A stretch of 64,000 nt of DNA from NCBI RefSeq assembly GCF_025947285.1, contig NZ_CP110008.1, positions 248,001-312,000 on the forward strand, read 5' to 3'. The notes beneath the pieces are model-generated. The model had not been told where the DNA came from. It made no database searches and saw only the letters and a list, made by a program, of their open reading frames with translations. Within the stretch, counting starts at the first letter, position 1, and every line of letters starts with the position of its first letter. Positions 27,148 through 35,025 of this stretch are shown one piece after another. This stretch comes from Flavobacterium sp. N2820. Its GTDB lineage: Bacteria; Bacteroidota; Bacteroidia; Flavobacteriales; Flavobacteriaceae. The translations under genes were made by a program, and so were the position numbers.

Positions 27148-27879
27148 ATGGCTGAATTACTTTTAATAATTCCTTTTTACAATGAATCTTTTCGTATTTC
27201 GAAACAAGATTACATCGTTATGTTTGAAAAGTATTCCGAAATTGATTTCTTGTTAGTTGATGATGCTAGCACTGATAATACATTGCAGATGTTAGAGCAA
27301 TTTTCTCGCACATTTTCTAATGTTTTTTTTCTTCAGAATTCTAAAAATTCGGGAAAGGCAGAAAGCATCAGACAAGGTTTTTTACAATTTAATGTTGCTC
27401 AATATCAATACATAGGCTATTTTGATGCAGATTTAGCTACACCTATTGAAGAAATGATAAAGTTATTTCATTTTATTTCAAAGAGCGAACACTTTTTATT
27501 TGTAATGGGAAGTAGGATAAAATTGATAGGAAATAATGTACAACGCTCATTAGTTCGCCACTATTTTGGTAGAATTTTTGCCACTGTAATAAGTCAGTTT
27601 ATTTTAAAAACACCCATTTATGACACGCAATGTGGCGCAAAAATAATAGCCACTGATTTAGCTATTGAGCTTTTTAAAAATCCATTTAAAACAAAATGGT
27701 TATTTGATGTTGAACTACTGTTAAGATTTAAGAAAATCGATACGGATTATTACAAAAAAGTAGCTGAAATACCCCTTGATACTTGGATTGAAAAAGGAAA
27801 TTCTAAAATTCGATTTAAAGATATGATAGGTTTTCCACTTCAATTATTACAGATTTATTTTCATTATGATAAAAAGTAA
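27148..27879 (+). CDS. Family 2 glycosyltransferase, dolichyl-phosphate-glucose-synthase-like
   Basis: A 243-residue GT-A enzyme. The nucleotide-binding segment FLLVDDASTDNTLQMLEQF (about residues 35-53), the metal-binding GYFDADLATP (about 91-100), MGSRIKL, and the late TQCGAKI and KWLFDVELL motifs match the polyprenyl-phosphate glycosyltransferase branch. Its expected product is an undecaprenyl-phosphate-linked sugar. The next gene, a multi-pass GT-C-like protein, overlaps it by 14 bases and is a logical user of such a donor. Confidence 0.87.
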   Translation: MAELLLIIPFYNESFRISKQDYIVMFEKYSEIDFLLVDDASTDNTLQMLEQFSRTFSNVFFLQNSKNSGKAESIRQGFLQFNVAQYQYIGYFDADLATPIEEMIKLFHFISKSEHFLFVMGSRIKLIGNNVQRSLVRHYFGRIFATVISQFILKTPIYDTQCGAKIIATDLAIELFKNPFKTKWLFDVELLLRFKKIDTDYYKKVAEIPLDTWIEKGNSKIRFKDMIGFPLQLLQIYFHYDKK

Positions 27880-29206
27880 AACAATCCATAATATCATATC
27901 ATTTCTAAATCAAAAGGAAGTAAAACTATTGTTATTGATAGGCTTTTTGGTACGGTTTATATTGGCTTTATTATATTTAAAAATAACTAAAGTTCCTGAT
28001 AGTTGGAGTTTTATGACTTTAAGCGAATATTTGTTGAAATTTGATTTAACGGGTTATAACGGAGAACGAAGTCCAGGTTATCCGCTGTTCATTGCATTAG
28101 GTTTGGGCACCATGAAATTAACAGTAGTGTATCAACTTATTTTAGGAATTCTCACAACATTATTTTGGTTTGATACTTTGATAGCTTTAAAATTTTCTCA
28201 GAAGTATAGTTTTTGGATAACTATTTTTATTTCTTCTTTTTTGTGTCATTTTTTCTTTGAAACTTCAATTTTAGTAGAAACAGTAACCCTCTTTTTTATA
28301 ACGATTCTTTTTTGGATGTTAGCTAAGAATCATTTTGAAAACACAAATGAGTTAGTTTTAACGAGTATAAGTTTATTTTTTGGTTATTTAGTATTGATAA
28401 AACCATTTTTTGTTTTTTTGTCCTTTTTAATTTATGGTTTATATGTTTTAAAATCATTTAGTTGGAAAACTATAATCAATAAAAAAATTGTTATTTTAAT
28501 TTTCCCGATTTTAGCTTACTTCGGTTGGTCATATGTGAATAAATTGAATACGAATTACTTTGTTTCTACAACTTTTTTAGGTTTGAATACCTCTCAAAAT
28601 TGTGTTTATTTTGCAGAAAAATCTCCATCAGAATTTGATTGGATTTCTAAGCCTTATGTTGCTTACAGAGAAAAAGCAATCAGAGAAAATAAAGATGTTT
28701 CAATGGCAATTTGGTATGCTTACAACGATAGTGTTTTTAAAAAGTATCATTTGCCTTTTCCTGATTTCTCAAACGAATTGGGAAAATTTGCGAAGGCGAC
28801 TATTCAAAAAAATAAGTCAGATTATTTGTTTCAAGTTTTCAATCGTTCATTTTTAGATTTCTGGAAAGTATATGATATGAAACCGTATGTTACTTTTGAT
28901 AACTCATTAGTGGATTCAGTTATTACACAAATTTGGACTATTCAAAAATATATTCTACAAATTTTTAAACTCTTTTTCATCTTAATTGCAACGTATTATC
29001 TCTATGAATTATTACGAAATAGAAGAATTTCTATAGAAGCAATTGGTGTTATTATAATTTTTGTTACGGCTTTACTTCAAGCTTTTGTAACTTATGGAAC
29101 TAATGCAAAGTATTCGTATCCACTTGAATTTATAATGATAATTTTAGTATTAATGTTTTTTAAAAATAAAGTTATTTCCAAGAGACTAAATACTTCTCAG
29201 CTATAA
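27866..29206 (+). CDS. Multi-pass GT-C-like membrane glycosyltransferase
   Basis: A 446-residue protein with about ten membrane segments. The first extracytoplasmic loop (KITKVPDSWSFMTLSEYL and then NGERSPGYPLFIALG) has the acidic residue and RSPGYP motif seen in polyprenyl-phosphate-dependent, GT39/ArnT-like enzymes. It could transfer a sugar from the polyprenyl donor made by the preceding gene. A Wzy-type polymerase role is the main alternative. Its last 11 codons overlap, on opposite strands, the end of the next gene. Confidence 0.75.
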   Translation: MIKSKTIHNIISFLNQKEVKLLLLIGFLVRFILALLYLKITKVPDSWSFMTLSEYLLKFDLTGYNGERSPGYPLFIALGLGTMKLTVVYQLILGILTTLFWFDTLIALKFSQKYSFWITIFISSFLCHFFFETSILVETVTLFFITILFWMLAKNHFENTNELVLTSISLFFGYLVLIKPFFVFLSFLIYGLYVLKSFSWKTIINKKIVILIFPILAYFGWSYVNKLNTNYFVSTTFLGLNTSQNCVYFAEKSPSEFDWISKPYVAYREKAIRENKDVSMAIWYAYNDSVFKKYHLPFPDFSNELGKFAKATIQKNKSDYLFQVFNRSFLDFWKVYDMKPYVTFDNSLVDSVITQIWTIQKYILQIFKLFFILIATYYLYELLRNRRISIEAIGVIIIFVTALLQAFVTYGTNAKYSYPLEFIMIILVLMFFKNKVISKRLNTSQL

Positions 29207-30311
29207 ATTTGTAATCATGCTCTTTTTCGATAAATTTTCGGGCATTTTTAGAAATTTTGCTGATTTTTTCTGGGTGTTCAATCAAGAACGAAAGTTTGGT
29301 AGCTATTTTATTTTCATTAGGCAAAGCATTACTACAAACTTCGTCTTCTTCTAATTGATATTGGTTTAAAAATTCGGTTTCAGCACCTGTAAAAACTACT
29401 TTTCCTTTTGCCATAGCTTCTAAAGCATTATAACCTTGATCATAAGCAAATACTTGATCTAGCAAAACATGTGCTTTGTTATATTGCAAAATATATTCGT
29501 TGTACGGAAGATTTTCGGTGATAATAATTTCAACTTTATCTGCATATTTTTTTTGGATAATTTCCAATGCTTTTTCGAAATAATTGATGCCTTTTTTGAT
29601 GTAACTTAATCTATTGATACCTAAGAAAATTACAATTTTATCCTCAATTTTTATATTTTGAAAAGTAATTTTATCTATATTTATCGGATTTGGAATAAAC
29701 GTAGTTTGAAATCCCATTTTTCGCATAGGAATTTCATAATCTAAGTCAGACGTAATTAGGTTTTGGCAATTTTTTACTAACCAATCAAATGTTTTTCGAT
29801 AGCTGTTTTTTCTATATTTTAGCGGAAAATGAAATTCTTTTTCTAATGAATTCTTTTCAAAATACGGTGTTAAAACGGAATATTTGAATTCTTTTTTAAA
29901 CAAATAATCTACTATTGGCGTTTCATCACCACAAATTAATAGACTTCTACTTTTAACTTTTTTAAAGAGTTTTTTATATAAAAAGCGGGATAGCAAAGGA
30001 TAAGTTTCTAAAGCATCAGAATTTATCAATTGCACATGCTGATAATCGTTTCGTTTTTGTAAAAACAAATAAAAGCGTATGGCTTTTTCGATTTTTTCAA
30101 AGTCTAATCGGGTTACTTTTCGAATTCCTCGATATAGAAAATTCACAAATTTAATATCATTACAAATTCGAGCATGTATCGAATAATCAACCGGAAACTG
30201 CTTAAACTTGTCACCACAACCTACAATAGATACTTCATGGCCAAGCGCGACTAATCCTTCTTTCAAAGAATTGTGTAATCTGCTGTATTCGCCAAGTAAA
30301 AGTATTTTCAT
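29172..30311 (-). CDS. Glycosyltransferase, GT4-like (GT-B fold)
   Basis: A 379-residue protein. It opens with MKILLLGEYSRLHNSLKEGL and ALGHEVSIVG, the Rossmann start of GT-B enzymes. The C-terminal nucleotide-binding half has IVIFLGINRLSYIKKGINYF and, around residue 300, HVLLDQVFAYDQGYNALEAMAKGKVVF, equivalent to the family E-x7-E region, ending in the usual KISKNARKFIEKEH helix. It is therefore a retaining glycosyltransferase of the glycan locus. It is transcribed alone on the minus strand and converges with an overlap of 35 bases on the GT-C-like gene. Confidence 0.8.
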   Translation of the reverse strand: MKILLLGEYSRLHNSLKEGLVALGHEVSIVGCGDKFKQFPVDYSIHARICNDIKFVNFLYRGIRKVTRLDFEKIEKAIRFYLFLQKRNDYQHVQLINSDALETYPLLSRFLYKKLFKKVKSRSLLICGDETPIVDYLFKKEFKYSVLTPYFEKNSLEKEFHFPLKYRKNSYRKTFDWLVKNCQNLITSDLDYEIPMRKMGFQTTFIPNPINIDKITFQNIKIEDKIVIFLGINRLSYIKKGINYFEKALEIIQKKYADKVEIIITENLPYNEYILQYNKAHVLLDQVFAYDQGYNALEAMAKGKVVFTGAETEFLNQYQLEEDEVCSNALPNENKIATKLSFLIEHPEKISKISKNARKFIEKEHDYKFIAEKYLVSWK

Positions 30312-30318
30312 GGAATAG

Positions 30319-30358
30319 TTCTAAATTCTAAATTCTGATTTCTAAATTCATATCTTTG
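30319..30358 (+). promoter_or_regulatory. Promoter with an abutting TTCTAAA heptad array
   Basis: TATCTTTG at 30351-30358 matches TAnnTTTG and lies 25 bases before the ATG at 30384. Directly before it are five 7-base units beginning at 30319: TTCTAAA twice, TTCTGAT, TTCTAAA, then TTCATAT, which merges with the -7 element. The array occupies the place where a -33 element would be. Confidence 0.6.
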
Positions 30359-30383
30359 TGTAAATATAGTATAATTGCTAAAA

Positions 30384-31202
30384 ATGTATCAAAAATCAGA
30401 CATAGAAATATTAATTGCTACCATGAATCAAACCAATTTTGATTTTTTGGAATCTATGTTTTTGTTTTCTGATTATACAAAGTTTAATATACTTATAGTT
30501 AACCAAACTATTGAAGATAAAATTTTACATTCTGATAATGAGTGCATAAAAGTGCTCAATGTATTTGAAAAAGGTTTATCAAAAAGTAGAAATTTAGCAT
30601 TGAAAAATGCTACACAAAAGTTACTTGTTTTTACAGATGATGACGTTGTTTTTCAGCAAAAATTTGAAAAAAAAATTATTAAATCATTCAATTCTTATTC
30701 TATACACGATGGTTTTCGATTTCAATTTTTAAACAGTCAAGGTAATTTAGCCAAAAAATACCCAAGAACTTTTCGGTCTCGATTATCCAAGTTAGAAATC
30801 TTAAATTCTTCTTCTGTAGAATTAGTTTTTAAACACGAAAGTCTTACAAATGCAATGATGCAATTTGATGAAAATTTTGGATTAGGAACTGAATTTTTTA
30901 TGGGTGAAGAAGCGATATTTGTTTCGGATGGAATTAAAAAAGGGTTGAAAATTGGGTTTGTTCCTGAACAATTAGTTTCTCATTCACAACCTTCAACAGG
31001 ACAAAAAACGGCTATTTCAGCTATTTATTTTGTGCAAAGTGCAGTTTTTTATCGAATATTTGGCAAAATGTATTTATTTTGGATAGCTTTGAAATTATTT
31101 TTTGATTTAAAATTACGCAAAATTAACTTTTCAAAAATCGGTCACTTGTTTAATCAAGCGCTAAAAGGGAAAAAAGCTTATGCCAATGCTACAAAATTGT
31201 AA
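30384..31202 (+). CDS. Family 2-like glycosyltransferase
   Basis: The protein is 272 residues from ATG 30384 (MYQKSDIEILIATMNQTNFDF); a TTG nine bases upstream is the alternative. The GT-A core is visible as ILIVNQTIEDK, the conserved KGLSKSRNLALKNA (about residues 69-82) and the metal-binding VFTDDDVVF (about 88-96), followed by a GLGTEFFMGEEAIFVSD segment that normally positions the catalytic base. The acceptor is unknown. The end overlaps the FdtA-like gene by 23 bases, so the two are cotranscribed. Confidence 0.83.
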   Translation: MYQKSDIEILIATMNQTNFDFLESMFLFSDYTKFNILIVNQTIEDKILHSDNECIKVLNVFEKGLSKSRNLALKNATQKLLVFTDDDVVFQQKFEKKIIKSFNSYSIHDGFRFQFLNSQGNLAKKYPRTFRSRLSKLEILNSSSVELVFKHESLTNAMMQFDENFGLGTEFFMGEEAIFVSDGIKKGLKIGFVPEQLVSHSQPSTGQKTAISAIYFVQSAVFYRIFGKMYLFWIALKLFFDLKLRKINFSKIGHLFNQALKGKKAYANATKL

Positions 31203-31584
31203 ATTATTATCTATTCCAAAGATCGAAGATCCTAGAGGAAATCTTTCCGTAATTGAAAACAATGTCATTCCTTTTGAAATTAAGCGTGTTTATTATTTGT
31301 ATGACGTACCAAGTGGTGCTGAGCGCGGTGGACATTCGCATATTGAACAACAAGAGTTTTTAATTGCACTTTCGGGCAGTTTTGATGTTGTTTTAAATGA
31401 TGGCCAAAAAGAAAATATAGTTACTTTAAACAAACCATTTGAGGGCTTATTAATTGCGAATGGAATTTGGCGCGAATTGAAGAATTTTTCTTCTGGTGCT
31501 GTTTGTTTAGTTATTGCTTCTGACGTATTTTCTGAAGAAGATTATATAAGAGAATTTCAAATTTTTTTAGAAACCAAACATTAA
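31180..31584 (+). CDS. fdtA: dTDP-4-oxo-6-deoxyglucose 3,4-ketoisomerase, FdtA/WxcM-like
   Basis: A 134-residue cupin-fold sugar ketoisomerase. The family features are IPKIEDPRGNLSVIE near the N-terminus, RVYYLYDVPSGAERGGHSH (about residues 36-54), with the paired histidines H52 and H54 expected at the active site, and a C-terminal LVIASDVFSEEDYIREFQIF. It should convert dTDP-4-oxo-6-deoxyglucose to the 3-oxo sugar used by the FdtB-like transaminase at 21640, although the two genes are 8.4 kb apart. Whether the gluco (QdtA) or galacto (FdtA) epimer is made cannot be decided by eye. Confidence 0.83.
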   Translation: MPMLQNCKLLSIPKIEDPRGNLSVIENNVIPFEIKRVYYLYDVPSGAERGGHSHIEQQEFLIALSGSFDVVLNDGQKENIVTLNKPFEGLLIANGIWRELKNFSSGAVCLVIASDVFSEEDYIREFQIFLETKH

Positions 31585-32504
31585 ATTTTAATTCCTTTTT
31601 TGAACAACCAATTTTTAAATTGAAATAAACTACTTAAAATAAATGAAGGTGTTTTAAAGAATAGTTTCATATTATTTGAAATGTTTTCTTTGTTTACATC
31701 ATTCAAATAAAATTCAACTTTATCATTATTTCCAACTATTTTATAATGTTTGGCATAAAATATTCGATGAAAATCTAAAAAACGTTTTAAATCTAAATTC
31801 TGTTTTTCTTGCTCTTTGAATTGATTAAAATCCATTAAAGTCATTGTTTTAATGCTTTTTTTCGAAAGAGTATTTGGTAAATAGTAGTTATAAATTGCTG
31901 TTGTTTTATTATTTAATGCAATAGGATATTTTATTGCAATTTTGGTCCACAATTCTAAATCTTGACCATTAGTAACACCAGAAGTAAAGCAGTTCATTTC
32001 TAAAAGTATTTTTTTAGGAATCATTTGATTTAGTGTGATGTTTATTTTATAAGGATGATTGGAAGCAAAATAATTAGCTACAATTCCATTAAAATTTTTA
32101 GAGATGCCATTAAAAACAGGAGTAGAAATTGTTTTTTCAGTGTTTTTAATTTGGTATCTAGAACAGTAGGATCCACAATTTGGAAATTGTTCAGCGAGGT
32201 TTACCAATTCTTCTAAATGATTTGGAAACCAGTAGTCATCAGCATCTAAGAAAGCTATAAATTCGCCATTACTTCTTTCAATTCCTAAATTTCGAGCTGC
32301 AGCCGCTCCTTTATTTTCTTGTTGGAATAAATGGATTCGTTTATCTGAAAATTGAGAAGCAATTTCAAAACTATTGTCTGTTGAGCCATCGTTAATTAGG
32401 ATCACTTCAAAATCCGCGTAAGTTTGCGCTAAAACGGCTTGGATGGTTTTAGAAATGATAAAACCTTTGTTGAAAAGTGGAATAATTACAGATATTTTTG
32501 GCAT
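31581..32504 (-). CDS. Family 2 glycosyltransferase
   Basis: A 307-residue GT-A enzyme from ATG 32504 (MPKISVIIPLFNKG). Motifs are VILINDGSTDNSFEIA, GAAAARNLGIERSNGEFIAFLDADDYW (in part; about residues 77-105) with the metal-binding DADD, and a GQDLELWTKIA motif near residue 200. The start lies one base after the methyltransferase stop (TAAGATG); a TTG start inside that gene is less likely. It is the last gene of the ftsE-GT2-methyltransferase-GT2 minus-strand operon, and its stop shares a TTAA with the FdtA stop on the other strand. Confidence 0.88.
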   Translation of the reverse strand: MPKISVIIPLFNKGFIISKTIQAVLAQTYADFEVILINDGSTDNSFEIASQFSDKRIHLFQQENKGAAAARNLGIERSNGEFIAFLDADDYWFPNHLEELVNLAEQFPNCGSYCSRYQIKNTEKTISTPVFNGISKNFNGIVANYFASNHPYKINITLNQMIPKKILLEMNCFTSGVTNGQDLELWTKIAIKYPIALNNKTTAIYNYYLPNTLSKKSIKTMTLMDFNQFKEQEKQNLDLKRFLDFHRIFYAKHYKIVGNNDKVEFYLNDVNKENISNNMKLFFKTPSFILSSLFQFKNWLFKKGIKI

Positions 32505-32505
32505 C

Positions 32506-33234
32506 TTATTTTGTTGCAAGCAGTATTATTTCATTTGAAAATCCTAAATAGTCGTCTTTTTCATATTCATTTACAAGAATAGTAAATCCAACAGATTCTA
32601 ATCGTTTTTTTAATCCATCAACCGAATAAAATCGAACATGATCTTCTTGTCCAAAGTGTATTAAACGTTCAGCTTCACTTGTAATTGTGTAATCTTCATA
32701 AATTTCACCCTCTTTAAAAGGTGTTTGAATCCATATTGTTCCATTTGGTTTCAATACGCGAAATAATTCTTGCATCGCTTTTATATCTTCTACTACGTGT
32801 TCCAAAATATGATAGCAAATAATTAAATCATAACTTTCATTTGGTTTAGAAATATTAGTTATATCAAATTGCACATCAGCAATAAAATCTCCAGATAAAT
32901 CAGAAGCTGTATAGTCTACAGTTTTAATTTTTTTCCATTTGCGGAACAAACTTCTTGATGGTGAAAAATCTAAAACGGATTTGTTTTCTTGCAGATATTT
33001 TTCATTCAATAACTTCCACAGTCTGCGATCGCGTGATAAACTTCCGCAATTTGGACATAAGTTGTCATTGTTTGATATTTTGGTCCATTTTTTGGCATTG
33101 AAACTACAAATTGTGCACGTATGGTTTTTTCCAGTTTGTAGCATCGCAAAGACAGTTCTCAAAGTTGGTTCTATCCTAAAAAGTGCTTTTTTGGGAACTA
33201 TTAAATGAACTATTTTTTTTAATGATTGATACAT
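32506..33234 (-). CDS. SAM-dependent methyltransferase with an N-terminal zinc-ribbon-like segment
   Basis: Class I methyltransferase. From ATG 33234 the protein has 242 residues; a TTG at 33252 would add six. Near the N-terminus two CxxC pairs (CTIC and CPNC, 20 residues apart) form a probable zinc ribbon. The Rossmann part has VLDFSPSRSLF in place of motif I, then DYTASDLSGDF, and the strong YDLIICYHILEHVVEDIKAM with ELFRVLKPNGTIWIQTPF (in part), which are motifs typical of the Methyltransf_11 group. It may methylate a sugar or an end group of the glycan; the substrate is unknown. Confidence 0.82.
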   Translation of the reverse strand: MYQSLKKIVHLIVPKKALFRIEPTLRTVFAMLQTGKNHTCTICSFNAKKWTKISNNDNLCPNCGSLSRDRRLWKLLNEKYLQENKSVLDFSPSRSLFRKWKKIKTVDYTASDLSGDFIADVQFDITNISKPNESYDLIICYHILEHVVEDIKAMQELFRVLKPNGTIWIQTPFKEGEIYEDYTITSEAERLIHFGQEDHVRFYSVDGLKKRLESVGFTILVNEYEKDDYLGFSNEIILLATK

Positions 33235-33259
33235 GACTGGAGTTTGAAACAAAATTAAA

Positions 33260-34153
33260 TTATTTTTCGTGTTCTTTTAAAGTACATAAAAATCCTATTC
33301 TGTAGATATTAAAAACTAATAGCGATGGATTGTTACTTATTATTTGCTTCGTTAATAATTTCTTCAAAATTTTAAAACCGAATTGTATCAAATAGATTAA
33401 TCTGCTTTTTTTTAAGAATTCATATAGTTTTAAAATAGAAACAAATTCAGCGCTAATTTTATGTAAACTATAAAGTTTTAAAAGGCTTTTTAAGCTTTCT
33501 TCAGCTTTTTTTAAATATTTTTTATTATCATCAATATCATCATGTAAGATTGGGTTGTCTATATGATGAACATTGCTTTTTATGATACTTAAATTGTATG
33601 AAAATTGTGTATCATCATGGCCATATAGTGTAATTTCTGAATCAAATTTTACTTTATTAAACTCAGATTTTAAGATGAGTGTATTATTGAACAATAAACA
33701 TTTATAGGGATTTTTCCTCCGTTCATTCGCAATTTTATCTTCAATATATTTTCCATATTTCCATCGTAATTTTTGATTATTTGAAGGGCAATCTTCAGGA
33801 TGATTTCTTCCTCCATAAACTACTTGATAGTTCTGCGTATTGTCAATATAATTCTGAATGAAATTTTTTTGAATAATTTTTGAATCTCCATCTATAAAAA
33901 GTAACCATTCATATTTTGCTTTTTCGGCAAGTAAATTTCTATTTTGTCTGTGCGCAACATTTTTTTTTAAACTAATAAAAGAGCAATTTGGTAATTGATT
34001 TATTTCTTCATTAAATGTGTTTAAAACAGATTGAGAAGCATCATCTTGACATAAAATTTCAAATGTTATTTTAGATTCAAGGCATTGTTTATGAAGTTCT
34101 TCAACTAAAGGGAAAGCATTATGGTTATATATGGGAATTAGAATTGAAAACAT
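33260..34153 (-). CDS. Family 2 glycosyltransferase
   Basis: A 297-residue GT-A enzyme starting MFSILIPIYNHNAFPLVEEL. It has EILCQDDASQSVLN, VAHRQNRNLLAEKAKYEWLL and the metal-binding FIDGDSKII (about residues 87-95), with a GHDDTQFSYNL motif near residue 185 that contains the likely catalytic base. The ATG follows the ftsE stop codon with no base between them (TAAATG), so its expression is tied to ftsE. Sugar and acceptor are unknown. Confidence 0.86.
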   Translation of the reverse strand: MFSILIPIYNHNAFPLVEELHKQCLESKITFEILCQDDASQSVLNTFNEEINQLPNCSFISLKKNVAHRQNRNLLAEKAKYEWLLFIDGDSKIIQKNFIQNYIDNTQNYQVVYGGRNHPEDCPSNNQKLRWKYGKYIEDKIANERRKNPYKCLLFNNTLILKSEFNKVKFDSEITLYGHDDTQFSYNLSIIKSNVHHIDNPILHDDIDDNKKYLKKAEESLKSLLKLYSLHKISAEFVSILKLYEFLKKSRLIYLIQFGFKILKKLLTKQIISNNPSLLVFNIYRIGFLCTLKEHEK

Positions 34154-34837
34154 TTAAACCGTTCTTTGAACTACTTCAAACATTTTTCCACCTTCAAATT
34201 TCAGCGTTTTTGAAGGATATTTTAAAACCAATGCATAATCGTGCGTAGCCATCAAAATAGTTTTACCATTAGCATTAATTTTTCGAAGTACCTCCATAAC
34301 TTCCACACTGGTTTGTGGGTCAAGGTTTCCTGTTGGTTCATCGGCTAAAATTAATTCTGGGTCGTTTAGTAATGCTCTTGCAATTCCAACACGTTGTTGT
34401 TCTCCACCTGAAAGTTGATGTGGCATTTTTGAAGCAAAACCTTTCATGCCAACTTTGTCTAAAACTTCTTCAATTTTTAATTCCATTTCGGCTTTTTCAG
34501 ACCAACCAGTTGCTTTCAAAACAAATAAAAGGTTTTCTTTTACACTTCTGTCTGGTAGTAATTTAAAATCTTGGAAAACCACACCTAATTTTCTTCTTAA
34601 ATACGGAATATCACTTTCTTTAAGAGTTGGTAAATCATAATCTACAACGCTACCTTCACCGTCAATTAACGCTAAATCAGCATATAAAGTTTTTAAAAAA
34701 CTACTTTTACCTGATCCTGTTCTACCAATTAAATATAAAAATTCGCCATGCTTTACTTCGATATTAACATCGGTTAAAACTGGATTTTTATCTTGATAAA
34801 TGGTTGCGTTTTTTAAAGATAGAACTGCTTCTGACAT
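34154..34837 (-). CDS. ftsE: Cell-division ABC transporter ATP-binding protein FtsE
   Basis: A 227-residue ABC ATPase. Walker A is GRTGSGKSS (about residues 37-45), the Q-loop is VFQDFKLLPDRSVKENL, the signature is HQLSGGEQQRVGIARALL and Walker B is ELILADEPTGNLDP, followed by the H-switch MATHDYALV. The FQDFKLL segment and the length match FtsE, which with the membrane protein FtsX controls peptidoglycan hydrolases at the septum. No ftsX lies beside it; in Bacteroidota the two are often separate. It heads a minus-strand operon of glycan genes. Confidence 0.85.
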   Translation of the reverse strand: MSEAVLSLKNATIYQDKNPVLTDVNIEVKHGEFLYLIGRTGSGKSSFLKTLYADLALIDGEGSVVDYDLPTLKESDIPYLRRKLGVVFQDFKLLPDRSVKENLLFVLKATGWSEKAEMELKIEEVLDKVGMKGFASKMPHQLSGGEQQRVGIARALLNDPELILADEPTGNLDPQTSVEVMEVLRKINANGKTILMATHDYALVLKYPSKTLKFEGGKMFEVVQRTV

Positions 34838-34995
34838 AGTGAAAATGGATTTTAAAATGTAAAAGTAATAACTTATGACTGGGTTTCAAAATTTTAAACG
34901 CTTTTCAACTAAAAATAGTGCATTTGGTTAAAAACTATGTTCAAAAATAGTACAATAATATGTTAAGAAGCTTCGTTTATACTTTTAATAAGCCT

Positions 34996-35003
34996 TATAT
35001 TTG
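34996..35003 (+). promoter_or_regulatory. Candidate -7 element of the TPR protein gene
   Basis: TATATTTG matches TAnnTTTG and lies 22 bases before the ATG at 35026. No clear -33 TTG is seen. The 188-base region it lies in is divergent between ftsE and the TPR gene. Confidence 0.5.
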
Positions 35004-35025
35004 GAACTTATAAATAACGAATCTT

